DNA of 64,000 bases from JABDIP01 sp965250245. GTDB lineage: Bacteria > Pseudomonadota > Alphaproteobacteria > DSM-16000 > Inquilinaceae. The stretch covers positions 5,146,001 through 5,210,000 of the forward strand of contig OZ252296.1 of assembly GCA_965250245.1 (NCBI GenBank). The letters are read 5' to 3'. A program made the translations under genes and the position numbers. Positions 23,502-32,075 of this stretch are shown here, piece by piece (within the stretch, counting starts at the first letter, position 1; every line of letters starts with the position of its first letter). The notes under the pieces are model-generated. The model did no database searches. It was given only the letters and a program-made list of their open reading frames with translations, and had not been told where the DNA came from.

Positions 23502-25034
23502 CTACCGGCCTGGCGCCACGCGCCGGTAGCTAAGCGCCTCGGCCACATGCACCCTGGTCACGCCACCGCCACCGTCGAGATCGGCCAGGGTGCGAGCGAC
23601 GCGCAGGACGCGGTGGTAGCCGCGGGCGGAGAGTTTCAGGCGGCCGGCGGCCTCGGTTAGAAGGGTGCGGCCAGGGTCGTCCGGGGCGGCGAGGTCTTCC
23701 AGGAGTTCGCCGTCCAGTTCCGCATTGGTGGCGGGGCGGCGGTCCTCCGGGATGGCGGCGTAGCGCTCGGCCTGGATTGCGCGGGCGGCGGCGACGCGGG
23801 CGGCGACTTCCGCCGAGCCTTCGGGCGGCGGCGGCAGGGAGAGGTCGGCGGGGCTGACGGCCGGCACGTCGACGTGGAGGTCGATGCGGTCGAAGACCGG
23901 GCCGGAGATCTTGGCCTGGTAGTCTGCGGCGCAGCGCGGGGCGCGGGAGCAGGCCAGAGCCGGGTCGTCGAGATGGCCGCAGCGGCAGGGGTTCATCGCC
24001 GCGACGAGCTGCACCCGGGCGGGATAGGTTACATGGGTGTTGGCCCGGGCGATGACGGCACGGCCGCTTTCCAGGGGCTGGCGCAGCGACTCCACCGTGG
24101 CGCGGGCGAATTCCGGCAGCTCGTCCAGGAACAGCACGCCGCGATGGGCCAGCGAGATCTCGCCGGGCTTTGCGCGCAGCCCGCCGCCGACCAGGGCCGG
24201 CAGGGACGCCGAATGGTGCGGGTCGCGGAAGGGGCGGTTGCGCAGCAGCCGGCCGCCGGTCAGCAGGCCGGCGACGGAATGGATCATCGAGACCTCGAGC
24301 GCCTCGGCCGGGGTCAGCGGCGGCAGCAGGCCCGGCAGCCGCGCCGCCAGCATCGACTTGCCGGAGCCGGGCGGGCCGATCATCAAGAGGTTGTGGCCGC
24401 CGGCCGCGGCCAGTTCCAGGGCGCGTTTCGCCGTCTCCTGGCCCTTGATGTCCTTCAGGTCCAGCGGCGCTTCGAAGGCATCCTCCACCATCGGTTCCGG
24501 CGGGCTCAGGACCTGGCTGCCCTTGAAATGGTTGATCAGGGACAGCAGGGTCGCCGGCGCCAGCACCTCGATCCGGCCGCCGTCATTGGCCGCCCAGGCC
24601 GCCTCCGGCCCGCAGCCTGACGGGCAGATCAATCCCAGATCCCGGGCCGCCGCGTTGATTGCCGTGGGCAGCACGCCGGCCACCGGGCTGATCGCGCCGT
24701 CCAGCGCCAATTCGCCGAGCGCGGAATAGCCCGCGATCTCGGTCGCCGGCAGCACGTCGAGCACGGTCAGCAGGCCGAGCGCGATGGGCAGGTCGAAATG
24801 GCTGCCTTCCTTCTGCACGTCGGCCGGCGCCAGGTTGACGGTGATGCGCTTGGGCGGCAGCGCCAGGCCCAGCGCGTGCAGCGCGGACCGCACCCGCTCG
24901 CGGCTCTCCGCCACCGCCTTGTCCGGCAGGCCGACCACCGTGAAGCCCGGCATACCGCCGGTCATCTGCACCTGCACGTCGATCGGCAGCACGTCGATGC
25001 CCTGGAACGCCACCGTGTTGACCCGCGCAACCAA
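23502..25034 (-). CDS. comM: ComM / YifB-type Mg-chelatase-like AAA+ ATPase
   Basis: 510-aa helicase-like ATPase that promotes branch migration during natural transformation in other bacteria. N-terminal Lon-like/ChlI domain (VNTVAFQGIDVLPIDVQVQ, GLPDKAVAESRERVR), Walker A GPPGSGKS, Walker B LFLDELPEF, a Cys-rich insertion (CRCGHLDDPALACSRAPRC) and a C-terminal Mg-chelatase domain ending EALSYRRVAPGR. The TTG at 25034 gives the canonical (M)VARVNTVAF start; an upstream in-frame start at 25124 is less likely. Confidence 0.92.
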   Translation of the reverse strand: MVARVNTVAFQGIDVLPIDVQVQMTGGMPGFTVVGLPDKAVAESRERVRSALHALGLALPPKRITVNLAPADVQKEGSHFDLPIALGLLTVLDVLPATEIAGYSALGELALDGAISPVAGVLPTAINAAARDLGLICPSGCGPEAAWAANDGGRIEVLAPATLLSLINHFKGSQVLSPPEPMVEDAFEAPLDLKDIKGQETAKRALELAAAGGHNLLMIGPPGSGKSMLAARLPGLLPPLTPAEALEVSMIHSVAGLLTGGRLLRNRPFRDPHHSASLPALVGGGLRAKPGEISLAHRGVLFLDELPEFARATVESLRQPLESGRAVIARANTHVTYPARVQLVAAMNPCRCGHLDDPALACSRAPRCAADYQAKISGPVFDRIDLHVDVPAVSPADLSLPPPPEGSAEVAARVAAARAIQAERYAAIPEDRRPATNAELDGELLEDLAAPDDPGRTLLTEAAGRLKLSARGYHRVLRVARTLADLDGGGGVTRVHVAEALSYRRVAPGR

Positions 25035-25179
25035 GGATCGACCGCCCCACCTAGATTCAAGCGCCAAGAGGGTAGGGGCGGCGGGCGCCCACGGCAATAC
25101 CGGCGGCGCAGGGCCGCCTATCAAGGATCATCCGGTTCGTAGTACTGTCAGCCGTCAGCCAGCGACACGGGAGGCCACC

Positions 25180-26376
25180 ATGGGTCATTTACCCGGAAGG
25201 ATCGATCTGGTGGCAGCCGCCAGCGGGCCGGTTCAGACATTTTTCAAACAATCTCGTTGGAGCGACCGCCATTCAGCGCCTCAGGCTTGCGATTTCGCCT
25301 TCGGCAACCCTCAGGAAATGCCGCTGCCCGGCCTAGTCGGCGCGCTGCAACGGCACCTCGAACCTCGGAACAAGGACTGGTTTGCCTACAAGGGAAGCGA
25401 ACCCGAGCCGCGCAGGGTTGTGGCGCAGTCTTTGCGCGACAAGTTGAACCTGCCGTTCGAGCCCGAGGACATCGCGCTGACGAATGGCGGCTTCAGCGCC
25501 ATCGTCTGCGCCTTGCACCTCGTCTGCGAGGCCGGTGACGAAGTCGTGTTCTCGATACCGCCCTGGTTTAACTACGAGCCGATCTGCCTGATGGCAGACC
25601 TCGTGCCGAGAAAGGTTCCGCTGGCAGTGCCCAGCTTCGACCTTGATCTCGATGCTATTGCCGAAATGATCGGACCGCGCACCCGCGTGGTGGTCGTCAA
25701 CTCGCCGCACAATCCGACTGGTCGCGTCTACCCGCCTGAAATGCTGGAGCGCCTCGCCGCGCTCCTGAGCGAAGCATCGGACCGGCACGGACGGCCGATC
25801 TGGATCCTGTCCGACGAGCCGTATCGCGAGCTGGTGTTTTCAGGGTCAGCCTTCACCAGCCCGGCTTCCGCCTATCCCTGGACGTTGATTGCGTACAGCT
25901 ACGCCAAGAAGCTGCTGGCCCCCGGCCAGCGCATCGGATACCTGGCGGTCGCGCCCGATTGCCAAACGCGCTCGGAGGTCCGCGACCGATTTCACGACGT
26001 GCAAATGGCCTGCGGCTGGCAGTTCCCGAATGCGCTGATGCAATATGCGATCAGCGAACTCGAGGCACTGTCGATCGACGTTGCGGCTCTCGAAAGACGC
26101 CGCGATCGGATGATCAGCAGCCTGATGGGCGCCGATTACAAGCTGACGCAGCCAGAGGGAACCTTCTACCTTCTGCCGGAGTCCCCGTCCGCCGACGATC
26201 GGGCCTTCTCTGACTGGCTGGGCGACCGTGATGTCTTCGTCCTGCCCGGAACCATGTTCGAACTGCCCGGCTATTTCCGGATCGCGTTGACCGCCAGCGA
26301 CGAGATGGTGGAGCGATCCCTGCCGATTTTCGCGGAGGCGATGACGGTCTTCGGATCGAATGGGAGATCGCGGTAG
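25180..26376 (+). CDS. Class I/II PLP-dependent aminotransferase
   Basis: 398-aa fold-type-I aminotransferase. Aspartate-family landmarks in order: TNGGFSAI cofactor loop at 101, NSPHNPTG (174-181), SDEPY (211-215) binding the PLP ring, Schiff-base Lys243 in YSYAKKLLAPGQR and Arg251; a C-terminal substrate Arg is in GYFRIALTAS. Substrate cannot be assigned. ATG 25180 is preceded by GGGAGG. GC and codon use are lower than in neighbours, and it adjoins comM with its duplicated tail, so horizontal origin is plausible. Confidence 0.85.
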   Translation: MGHLPGRIDLVAAASGPVQTFFKQSRWSDRHSAPQACDFAFGNPQEMPLPGLVGALQRHLEPRNKDWFAYKGSEPEPRRVVAQSLRDKLNLPFEPEDIALTNGGFSAIVCALHLVCEAGDEVVFSIPPWFNYEPICLMADLVPRKVPLAVPSFDLDLDAIAEMIGPRTRVVVVNSPHNPTGRVYPPEMLERLAALLSEASDRHGRPIWILSDEPYRELVFSGSAFTSPASAYPWTLIAYSYAKKLLAPGQRIGYLAVAPDCQTRSEVRDRFHDVQMACGWQFPNALMQYAISELEALSIDVAALERRRDRMISSLMGADYKLTQPEGTFYLLPESPSADDRAFSDWLGDRDVFVLPGTMFELPGYFRIALTASDEMVERSLPIFAEAMTVFGSNGRSR

Positions 26377-26582
26377 GTCTCCCGACTGACAGGCGAAGCG
26401 ACCGCCGACACCTGGCCTTTCGGGCCTATATGGCAGAATCGGCGTCACCGTTGACTTGGTGTTCCGGTGCGACCGTTGCCGGCAGCACACCGTCCAATCA
26501 CCGGTGCCGCAGGGGCCAAATGGCACTCGCGCAGGCGCCGAAGCGATGCCATCTTGGTGCAAACAAGACTGCGGGCATCGCG

Positions 26583-27254
26583 ATGACAATGGACCTGGAA
26601 ATCGATCACGTCTTTCTCTTCGTGCGGTCGCCCGGCGGGCGGGAGGCCGGGACGCTGGCGCGGCTCGGGTTCCGAGAGGCCTATCGGCGGCGCCATCCCG
26701 GGCAGGGCACGGCGAATGTCTGCTACGCCTTCGACAACGCGTATCTGGAGCTGGTCTGGGTCGAGGATTGGGACGAGATCAGCTCGCCGGCGGTGGAGCG
26801 CACCCGGCTGGCGGAACGGTCGCAGTGGGAATCCTACCGCGCCTCGCCCTTCGGCATCGCGGTGCGCGGCGGCGGGCTGAACGGCGCCCTGCCGTTCGCC
26901 ACCTGGGATTATGCCGCGCCGTTCGGCGCCACCATCCCGGTGGCCCTGGCCAGCGAGGACCCGCACCAGCCCTTCCTGTTCGCCCCGCCCGGCGGCGGCG
27001 AGCGCCCGGACCACTGGACGGATTTCCGCGCCGGCGCGCGACAGCGGCCGATCGGCCTGGCCGAGATCGTCGGCCTGCGGCTGGACTATCCGCCGGGCGT
27101 GATCCCGGCCCCGGCCTTCGAGGCGCTGGCCGAGACCGGCCTCCTCTCGCTGGGCACCGCCGGTGCCGGCCCGCGCGTCGTCCTCACCCTGTCCCGCACC
27201 AAGGACCAGCCGCAGAAACGGCTGATCCTGCCGGACCTGACCCTGGTGGATTGA
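26583..27254 (+). CDS. Glyoxalase-like (VOC superfamily) protein
   Basis: 223 aa with a VOC-type N-terminal module: IDHVFLFVRSPGGREAG, FREAYRRRHPGQGTANVCYAF and YLELVWVED, where His10 and Glu of the LELVW strand could be metal ligands. The rest forms a second degenerate half ending KRLILPDLTLVD. Similar to the broad glyoxalase-like domain family with no assigned substrate. Start ATG 26583 chosen because it matches the family N-terminus; the 206 bases before it hold nothing recognisable. It overlaps the next gene by 1 base. Confidence 0.75.
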   Translation: MTMDLEIDHVFLFVRSPGGREAGTLARLGFREAYRRRHPGQGTANVCYAFDNAYLELVWVEDWDEISSPAVERTRLAERSQWESYRASPFGIAVRGGGLNGALPFATWDYAAPFGATIPVALASEDPHQPFLFAPPGGGERPDHWTDFRAGARQRPIGLAEIVGLRLDYPPGVIPAPAFEALAETGLLSLGTAGAGPRVVLTLSRTKDQPQKRLILPDLTLVD

Positions 27255-28078
27255 TGACCGGCGATCCCGCAACGGGCCGGAAGAACCGCAAGACCCCGCT
27301 ACGGACGCGCGGGCTTCGCGCCCTGATGCTCGCCGCCTGGTCGGCCGCGCTGGCGGCCTGCGCCGGCACGGCGGAACCCCCGCAGCCCGCGGTGACCAGC
27401 ACCCCGGACGGCCTGCTCAGGATCAGTGATATCGGCGCGTACCCGCAGCTGCCGCGGGCGATCGGCGGATACGAGCGAGGCGGCGCCACCGCCTATGGCG
27501 AGAGCGTCCGGGACTTCTCCGTCGACTATTACGTCCAGGACTCCCGGCTGCACCTGTTCTCGACCGTCTATTTCTACGCGTTGGACATGTTCCCGCCCGG
27601 ACCGATGCACACGCTGGACGGTCACTTCGAGGATTCGGCGGCGGGGATCGCGTACTACGTCGAGGGCGACATCACGGTCGCGGAGTCCGGTGGGATCACC
27701 GTCACCGGCCGCAACGAGGCCGAGGGCCTGTGGGCCCGGTTCGAGTACACGACCGTATTCGGTGGGATCGAGCAGCCCGTCTCGTCGGAACTGAACCTGT
27801 TCTTCGTCGACGGCCATGCGGTGAAATTTCGGCACACCTATCCGCGGTCCGAGCGGGTGCTGCGCCAGCAGCAGATCAACGCGCTGATGCGCGCGATCGA
27901 CTGGTCGGATCCGCGCGCCATCACCGATGACTTCCTGCGCATGTTCGAGGGGGCCGCCGGCCCGGGCATTCCCGGGCTAGCCGGCCATCCGGCTGATCCG
28001 GCCCTCGATGGCGTTCCAGATATCGGCCTCGATCTTGACGCCGTCCAGGCGGTTGATCTCCTGGATGCCCGTGGGTGA
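27254..28078 (+). CDS. Lipoprotein of unknown function
   Basis: 274-aa exported lipoprotein: a basic N-terminus, a hydrophobic stretch and lipobox LAAC at about residue 36. The mature domain (about 55-215) is predicted beta-rich (DYYVQDSRLHLFSTVYFYALD, GDITVAESGGITVTGRN) with no recognised family. It is coupled to the VOC gene by a 1-base overlap. Its last 102 bases overlap the 3' end of gshB on the opposite strand; the overlapped residues are Asp/Pro-rich low complexity, so the functional protein may end nearer residue 240. Confidence 0.6.
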   Translation: MTGDPATGRKNRKTPLRTRGLRALMLAAWSAALAACAGTAEPPQPAVTSTPDGLLRISDIGAYPQLPRAIGGYERGGATAYGESVRDFSVDYYVQDSRLHLFSTVYFYALDMFPPGPMHTLDGHFEDSAAGIAYYVEGDITVAESGGITVTGRNEAEGLWARFEYTTVFGGIEQPVSSELNLFFVDGHAVKFRHTYPRSERVLRQQQINALMRAIDWSDPRAITDDFLRMFEGAAGPGIPGLAGHPADPALDGVPDIGLDLDAVQAVDLLDARG

Positions 28079-28930
28079 GGTGACGTTGATCTCGGTCATG
28101 TAGTCGCCGATCACGTCGATGCCGACGAAGATCAGGCCGCGATCCTTCAGGGTCGGGCCGATGGCGGCGCAAATGTCCTGCTCGCGCGGCGTCAGCGCGG
28201 TCTTCAGCGCCTTGCCGCCGGCGTGGAAGTTGGCCCGGGCCTCGCCCTGGGGCGGCAGGCGGCTGACCGCCCCGGCCGCCACGCCGTCGACCAGGATGAT
28301 GCGTTTGTCGCCCTCGCGGATCTCCGGCAGGTAGCGCTGCACGATCACCGGCTCGCGGTAGAGCTCGGTGAACATCTCCAACAGCGCGTTCAGGTTCTCG
28401 TCGTCGGGCGTCACGTGGAACACGCCGGCACCGCCATTGCCGAACAGCGGCTTGACGATGATGTCCTTGTATTCGCGCCGGAAGGCGAGGATGTCGTCCT
28501 TGTGCGAGGAGATCAGGGTCTCCGGCATCAGGCCCGCGAAATGGGTGACGAACAGCTTTTCCGGCGCGTTGCGCACCTCGACCGGATCGTTCACCACCAG
28601 GGTCGCCGGATGCACATGCTCCAGAAGGTGCGTGGCCGTGATGTAGGCCATGTCGAAGGGCGGATCCTGGCGCATCAGCACCACGTCGACCGCCGCCAGG
28701 TCCAGGGTCTCCGGGGCACCGAGGCTGAAATGGTCGCCCTGCTCCGGGCGCACGGACAGCGGCCGGGCGTGGGCATAGACGCGGCCGTTGCGGAACGACA
28801 GGTGCTGCGGCAGGTAGTGGTAGAGCCCATGGCCCCGGGCCTGCGCCTCCAGCGCCATGGCGAAGGTGCTGTCGGCGGCGATGTCGACGCTCTCGATCGG
28901 GTCCATCTGGATCGCGACGGCCAGGCTCAT
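27977..28930 (-). CDS. gshB: Glutathione synthetase
   Basis: Joins gamma-glutamylcysteine and glycine with ATP. 317-aa ATP-grasp protein with the GshB N-terminal domain (VAIQMDPIESVDIAADSTFAMA), substrate loop RQDPPFDMAYI, the ATP-grasp segments IIVKPLFGNGGAGVF and REGDKRIILVDG, the binding loop RLPPQGEARANFHAGG, and the metal-ligand end DVIGDYMTEINVTSPTG. Full length relative to E. coli GshB. Its 3' end overlaps a convergent lipoprotein gene by 102 bases. Confidence 0.95.
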   Translation of the reverse strand: MSLAVAIQMDPIESVDIAADSTFAMALEAQARGHGLYHYLPQHLSFRNGRVYAHARPLSVRPEQGDHFSLGAPETLDLAAVDVVLMRQDPPFDMAYITATHLLEHVHPATLVVNDPVEVRNAPEKLFVTHFAGLMPETLISSHKDDILAFRREYKDIIVKPLFGNGGAGVFHVTPDDENLNALLEMFTELYREPVIVQRYLPEIREGDKRIILVDGVAAGAVSRLPPQGEARANFHAGGKALKTALTPREQDICAAIGPTLKDRGLIFVGIDVIGDYMTEINVTSPTGIQEINRLDGVKIEADIWNAIEGRISRMAG

Positions 28931-29029
28931 GCGGGCGGTCCTCGGCGGAAAGGTACGGTGCGGCGCGCAGTCTTAGCGCATTCCATCGGACATGGGAAAG
29001 CGGCGGCCTTCGGCCAAGGTTTCGTTGGA

Positions 29030-29166
29030 CCCCTCACCCTCCCAACGCTTCGCGTCGGGCCCCTCCCTCTCCCACAAGGGGAGAGGCGTGGATAGCGGTG
29101 CTTTGTCCCTAGCTCCTCTCCCCTTGTGGGAGAGGAAGGGGCCCGCGAAGCGGGAAGGTGAGGGGT
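29030..29166. repeat. CCTCACCCTCCC-type intergenic inverted repeat, copy A
   Basis: Long imperfect palindrome in the 268-base gshB-SirB1 gap. The ends read CCCCTCACCCTCCC and GAAGGTGAGGGG; an inner CTCTCCC / GGGAGAG pair bracket a variable centre. A related element lies at 58401-58533. Repeats of this type occur across many proteobacterial genomes. Confidence 0.75.
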
Positions 29167-29198
29167 CTGATGAAAGCTGGCCGGAGGCCGCAACTGCC

Positions 29199-30026
29199 CT
29201 AGTTCAGGCGGGCCTTGATCTGCTGGAGCAGGGTGGCGGCCTCGTGGCGGGCGTGGTCGTTGTCGGCGGCGGTGATGAAGCGGTCGAGCGCCTCGATCGC
29301 GGCGCCGTATTCGCCAAGTCGGGCCCGGACCAGGCCGGATTCGCGCCACAGATCGGGCTCGTCCGGCGCGATGGCGACCATGCCGTCCAGGACCTTGGCG
29401 GCCTCGGCATAGCGGCCGCCATTGATGTGCCGGAGCTTCAGATTGTTCTGCAAACGAAGCAGCACCGCGCGGTTGCCCACCGGCGCGTAGTGGCCCTGCT
29501 GCAACTCCGCGTCCTGGCCCAGCACCGCCTTCAGCAGGGCCCGGAGATCGGCGGGTCCGCGCGGCCGGCCGCCATCGAACGGATCGAGGATGGCGCGCTC
29601 GCCATGGCGGTCGATGCGGATCAGGAAATGTCCGGGGAAGTTCAGCCCGGCGCTGTCCCAGCCCTGGGCCCGGGCGGCGTGGATATAGAGGATGCCGAGC
29701 GCCACCGGCAGGCCCTTGCGGCGGTCGATCACCCGCATCAGGTTGGCGTTCTGCGGATCCTCGTAGGTCGCGGTGTCGCCGCAATAGCCGTAGCGGTCGG
29801 CGATCACCGCCGCCAGGGCGGCCGCCGGCCCCTCGACACCGCCGGGGTCCCGCTTGGCCGCCTCGGCGCCGACCTCGGTGCACAGCCGGGCGATGTGTTC
29901 GCGATACCAATCCGGAGAGCAGGCCCGCTCGCGGGCGGCGAAGGCCAGGGCGGTCTCGGCGAGATCCAGCGCATCATCCGGCTGCGACCCGGCCAGCCGC
30001 AGGATGCGGTGGATGTCTTCGCCCAT
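29199..30026 (-). CDS. SirB1-family protein (transglutaminase-like plus TPR)
   Basis: 275 aa. The N-terminal SirB1 transglutaminase-like domain (about 40-190) carries YGYCGDTATYEDPQNANLMRVIDRRKGLPVALGILY and NFPGHFLIRID, the conserved signature of this family. A C-terminal TPR-like helical tail (about 200-275: LDGMVAIAPDEPDLWRESGLVRA) follows. Function unsettled, though widely conserved in proteobacteria. Upstream of gshB and downstream of the dolP-like gene on the same strand. Confidence 0.88.
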   Translation of the reverse strand: MGEDIHRILRLAGSQPDDALDLAETALAFAARERACSPDWYREHIARLCTEVGAEAAKRDPGGVEGPAAALAAVIADRYGYCGDTATYEDPQNANLMRVIDRRKGLPVALGILYIHAARAQGWDSAGLNFPGHFLIRIDRHGERAILDPFDGGRPRGPADLRALLKAVLGQDAELQQGHYAPVGNRAVLLRLQNNLKLRHINGGRYAEAAKVLDGMVAIAPDEPDLWRESGLVRARLGEYGAAIEALDRFITAADNDHARHEAATLLQQIKARLN

Positions 30027-30036
30027 GCCACGCCTC

Positions 30037-30675
30037 CTATTCCGCCCCCGCCGCCGTGGTGGTCGTGGTGGTGTCCGTCTTCAGGCGGGTGTAGTCGACC
30101 ACCCGCCGAACATAGGGTATCTGGCGCGCGTGGTCGATGACCCGTGCACGCTCGCCATCGTCCTGGGCGATGCCCATCACGTAGACGACGCGGCTCTCGG
30201 TCACGATGGTGAAATTGATCGATCGGATCGAGGTGTCGAACAGCAGCCGCGATTCGATCTGGGCCGAGATCGCCGTGTCGCGCGCGAAGCCGCTGAAGCC
30301 GGCGGGCTCGGCGACCTCGATCTCGTTGATCACCTCGCGCACGCCGTCGACCTGCCAGGCGATGCGCACCGCCTCCAGCCGCTGCTCCGGATCGGCCACC
30401 ACGCCGGTGATCAGCACCCGGCCCTCGTTCACCCGGGTGTTCAGGTTGGAGAAGATCTCCGTATCGGTCTCCAGCCAGGCCTTGTTGATCGCCAGCTTGA
30501 TGCCGGTGTCATCGACCACGTCGTCGGTCGACCGCTCCTCGGCCACGACCACCGCGCCGGTGGTCGCCGCACCCGCCAGCACGACCGGCGTCGCGCAGCC
30601 GGCCGTCAGGCCGCCGCCGACCGCCAGCATGGCCAGGCCGGCGATGCCCGCGCGCCCCTTGCCCCAATTCGTCAC
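30037..30675 (-). CDS. dolP: Dual-BON-domain lipoprotein (DolP/YraP-like)
   Basis: 212-aa outer-membrane lipoprotein: signal peptide with lipidated Cys27, then two BON domains (about 55-125 and 130-195; GRVLITGVVADPEQRLEA and RVVYVMGIAQDDGERARV), matching DolP/YraP in length and order. DolP binds anionic phospholipid and supports outer-membrane integrity. It follows yraN and rsmI with an LpoA-like gene divergent, the same neighbourhood seen in gammaproteobacteria. It starts at GTG 30675, preceded by GGAGG. A Thr-rich tail ends the protein. Confidence 0.85.
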   Translation of the reverse strand: MTNWGKGRAGIAGLAMLAVGGGLTAGCATPVVLAGAATTGAVVVAEERSTDDVVDDTGIKLAINKAWLETDTEIFSNLNTRVNEGRVLITGVVADPEQRLEAVRIAWQVDGVREVINEIEVAEPAGFSGFARDTAISAQIESRLLFDTSIRSINFTIVTESRVVYVMGIAQDDGERARVIDHARQIPYVRRVVDYTRLKTDTTTTTTAAGAE

Positions 30676-30689
30676 ACCCAGGCCCTCCG

Positions 30690-31094
30690 TCACAGAACGC
30701 CCAGGCCCCGTGCCGGGATCTCCGGCTGCCAGGCGTTCGCCAGATGCCGCGGCCAGCGCCACGGCGTCACCACCATCAAATCGAAGCGCAAGCTGAAATC
30801 CGATTGCGGCACAAATCCGGCCGCCCCGCCGGCGAGGTAGGCGAGCGCCGCCTTCTCCAGCCGGGCGCGCTGATGCGCGGTCAGCGCCTCCATCGCCGCG
30901 GTCACGCTCGGGCGCGCCTTGACCTCGACGATCGCCAGGACGGCACCGCGCCGGGCCACGATGTCGATCTCGCCGGCCGGACAGCGATAGCGCCGCGCCA
31001 GGATGCGGTAGCCCTTCAGCCGCAGCAGCCAGGCACACACATCCTCCGACCGGCGGCCCCAGCCCTCGGCCCGGCGGCGTCGCTCCTCAGCCAT
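30690..31094 (-). CDS. yraN: UPF0102 / YraN family endonuclease-like protein
   Basis: 134-aa small protein of the UPF0102 (YraN) family, related to Holliday-junction-resolvase-type folds. Signature EDVCAWLLRLKGYRILARRYRCPAGEIDIVARR followed by VEVKARPS carries the catalytic-type Glu/Asp-Glu-x-Lys set (EIDIVAR, VEVK). Its in-vivo function is unproven. It overlaps rsmI by 8 bases when started at ATG 31094; an in-frame start 15 bases upstream is possible. Confidence 0.9.
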   Translation of the reverse strand: MAEERRRRAEGWGRRSEDVCAWLLRLKGYRILARRYRCPAGEIDIVARRGAVLAIVEVKARPSVTAAMEALTAHQRARLEKAALAYLAGGAAGFVPQSDFSLRFDLMVVTPWRWPRHLANAWQPEIPARGLGVL

Positions 31095-32070
31095 CCGCGC
31101 CCAGGGCAAGGGCCCGCTGGTAGACGGTGCGCCGAGGACGGCCGGAAGCCTCGGTCACCTCCGCCACGGCATCGCGCAGGCTGAGCCGTTCCAACGCGGT
31201 GCGGAGCATGGCGTCGACCGCCGCATCGTCGGCCGGTTCGGCGGCGTCCGGAGGGGCCACCACGACGACGACCTCGCCCTTGGGCGGTCCGGCCTCGGCA
31301 TAGTGGGCGGCGAGGCTCTCCAAGGTGCCGCGACGGGCCTCCTCGAACCGCTTGGTCAGTTCCCGCGTCACCGCCGCCTCGCGGTCGCCCAGCGTCGCGG
31401 CCAGATCGGCCAGGCTGGCCGCCAGGCGCTTGGCGGATTCGAAGAACACCAGGGTCGCCGGGACCGGCGCCAGTTCGGCGAGGGCGGCGCGGCGGGCCGC
31501 CGGGCGCGAGGGCGGGAACCCGGCAAACAGGAAGCGGTCGCTGGGCAGGCCGGACAGCAGCAAGCCGGCGATCGGCGCGCTGGCCCCCGGCAGGCCGGTG
31601 ACGGCGAGCCCCTGCTCCTGCGCGGCGCGCACCAGCTTGTAGCCGGGATCGGAGATCAGCGGGGTGCCGGCATCGGACACCAGGGCGACGGATTGCCCAT
31701 CGGCGATGCGCTTCAGCAGGGCGGGTCGCATCTTGTCGGCATTGTGGTCGTGGTAGGAAATCAACGACCCGGAAATGCCATAAAGGCGCAACAACTTACC
31801 GGTCACGCGCGTGTCTTCGCACGCGATCGCATCCACCGCCGCAAGCGTGTCGAGAGCGCGCAAGGTGATGTCTCGGGCATTGCCGATCGGAACCGCCGTG
31901 AGGTACAGCCCCGGCGGCAGAGGCCCGGTCGGTTTACTTGCCCAGGCACCGCCGCTAGGTTCGCCCTGCGCTGCCCGGTGCCGGGTGGATGGGTCCGCCT
32001 CGGCCGGCTCCGGGTCCGAGGCAAAACGCTGTCGTGGGGGTTGTCGTGTCACGTCGGAACGCTGAACCAC
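31087..32070 (-). CDS. rsmI: 16S rRNA 2'-O-ribose C1402 methyltransferase
   Basis: SAM-dependent (SPOUT-unrelated, tetrapyrrole-methylase-like) enzyme that methylates C1402 of 16S rRNA. Motifs: LYLTAVPIGNARDITLRAL near 55, CEDTRVTGKLL, SYHDHNADK, ALVSDAGTPLISDPGY and GLPGASAPIAGLLLSGLPSDRF, all diagnostic. The listed GTG start (32070) leaves a 50-residue low-complexity leader and only 5 bases to the divergent gene, so a GTG at 32052 or later may be the true start. Confidence 0.93.
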   Translation of the reverse strand: MVQRSDVTRQPPRQRFASDPEPAEADPSTRHRAAQGEPSGGAWASKPTGPLPPGLYLTAVPIGNARDITLRALDTLAAVDAIACEDTRVTGKLLRLYGISGSLISYHDHNADKMRPALLKRIADGQSVALVSDAGTPLISDPGYKLVRAAQEQGLAVTGLPGASAPIAGLLLSGLPSDRFLFAGFPPSRPAARRAALAELAPVPATLVFFESAKRLAASLADLAATLGDREAAVTRELTKRFEEARRGTLESLAAHYAEAGPPKGEVVVVVAPPDAAEPADDAAVDAMLRTALERLSLRDAVAEVTEASGRPRRTVYQRALALGADG

Positions 32071-32075
32071 ACTCG

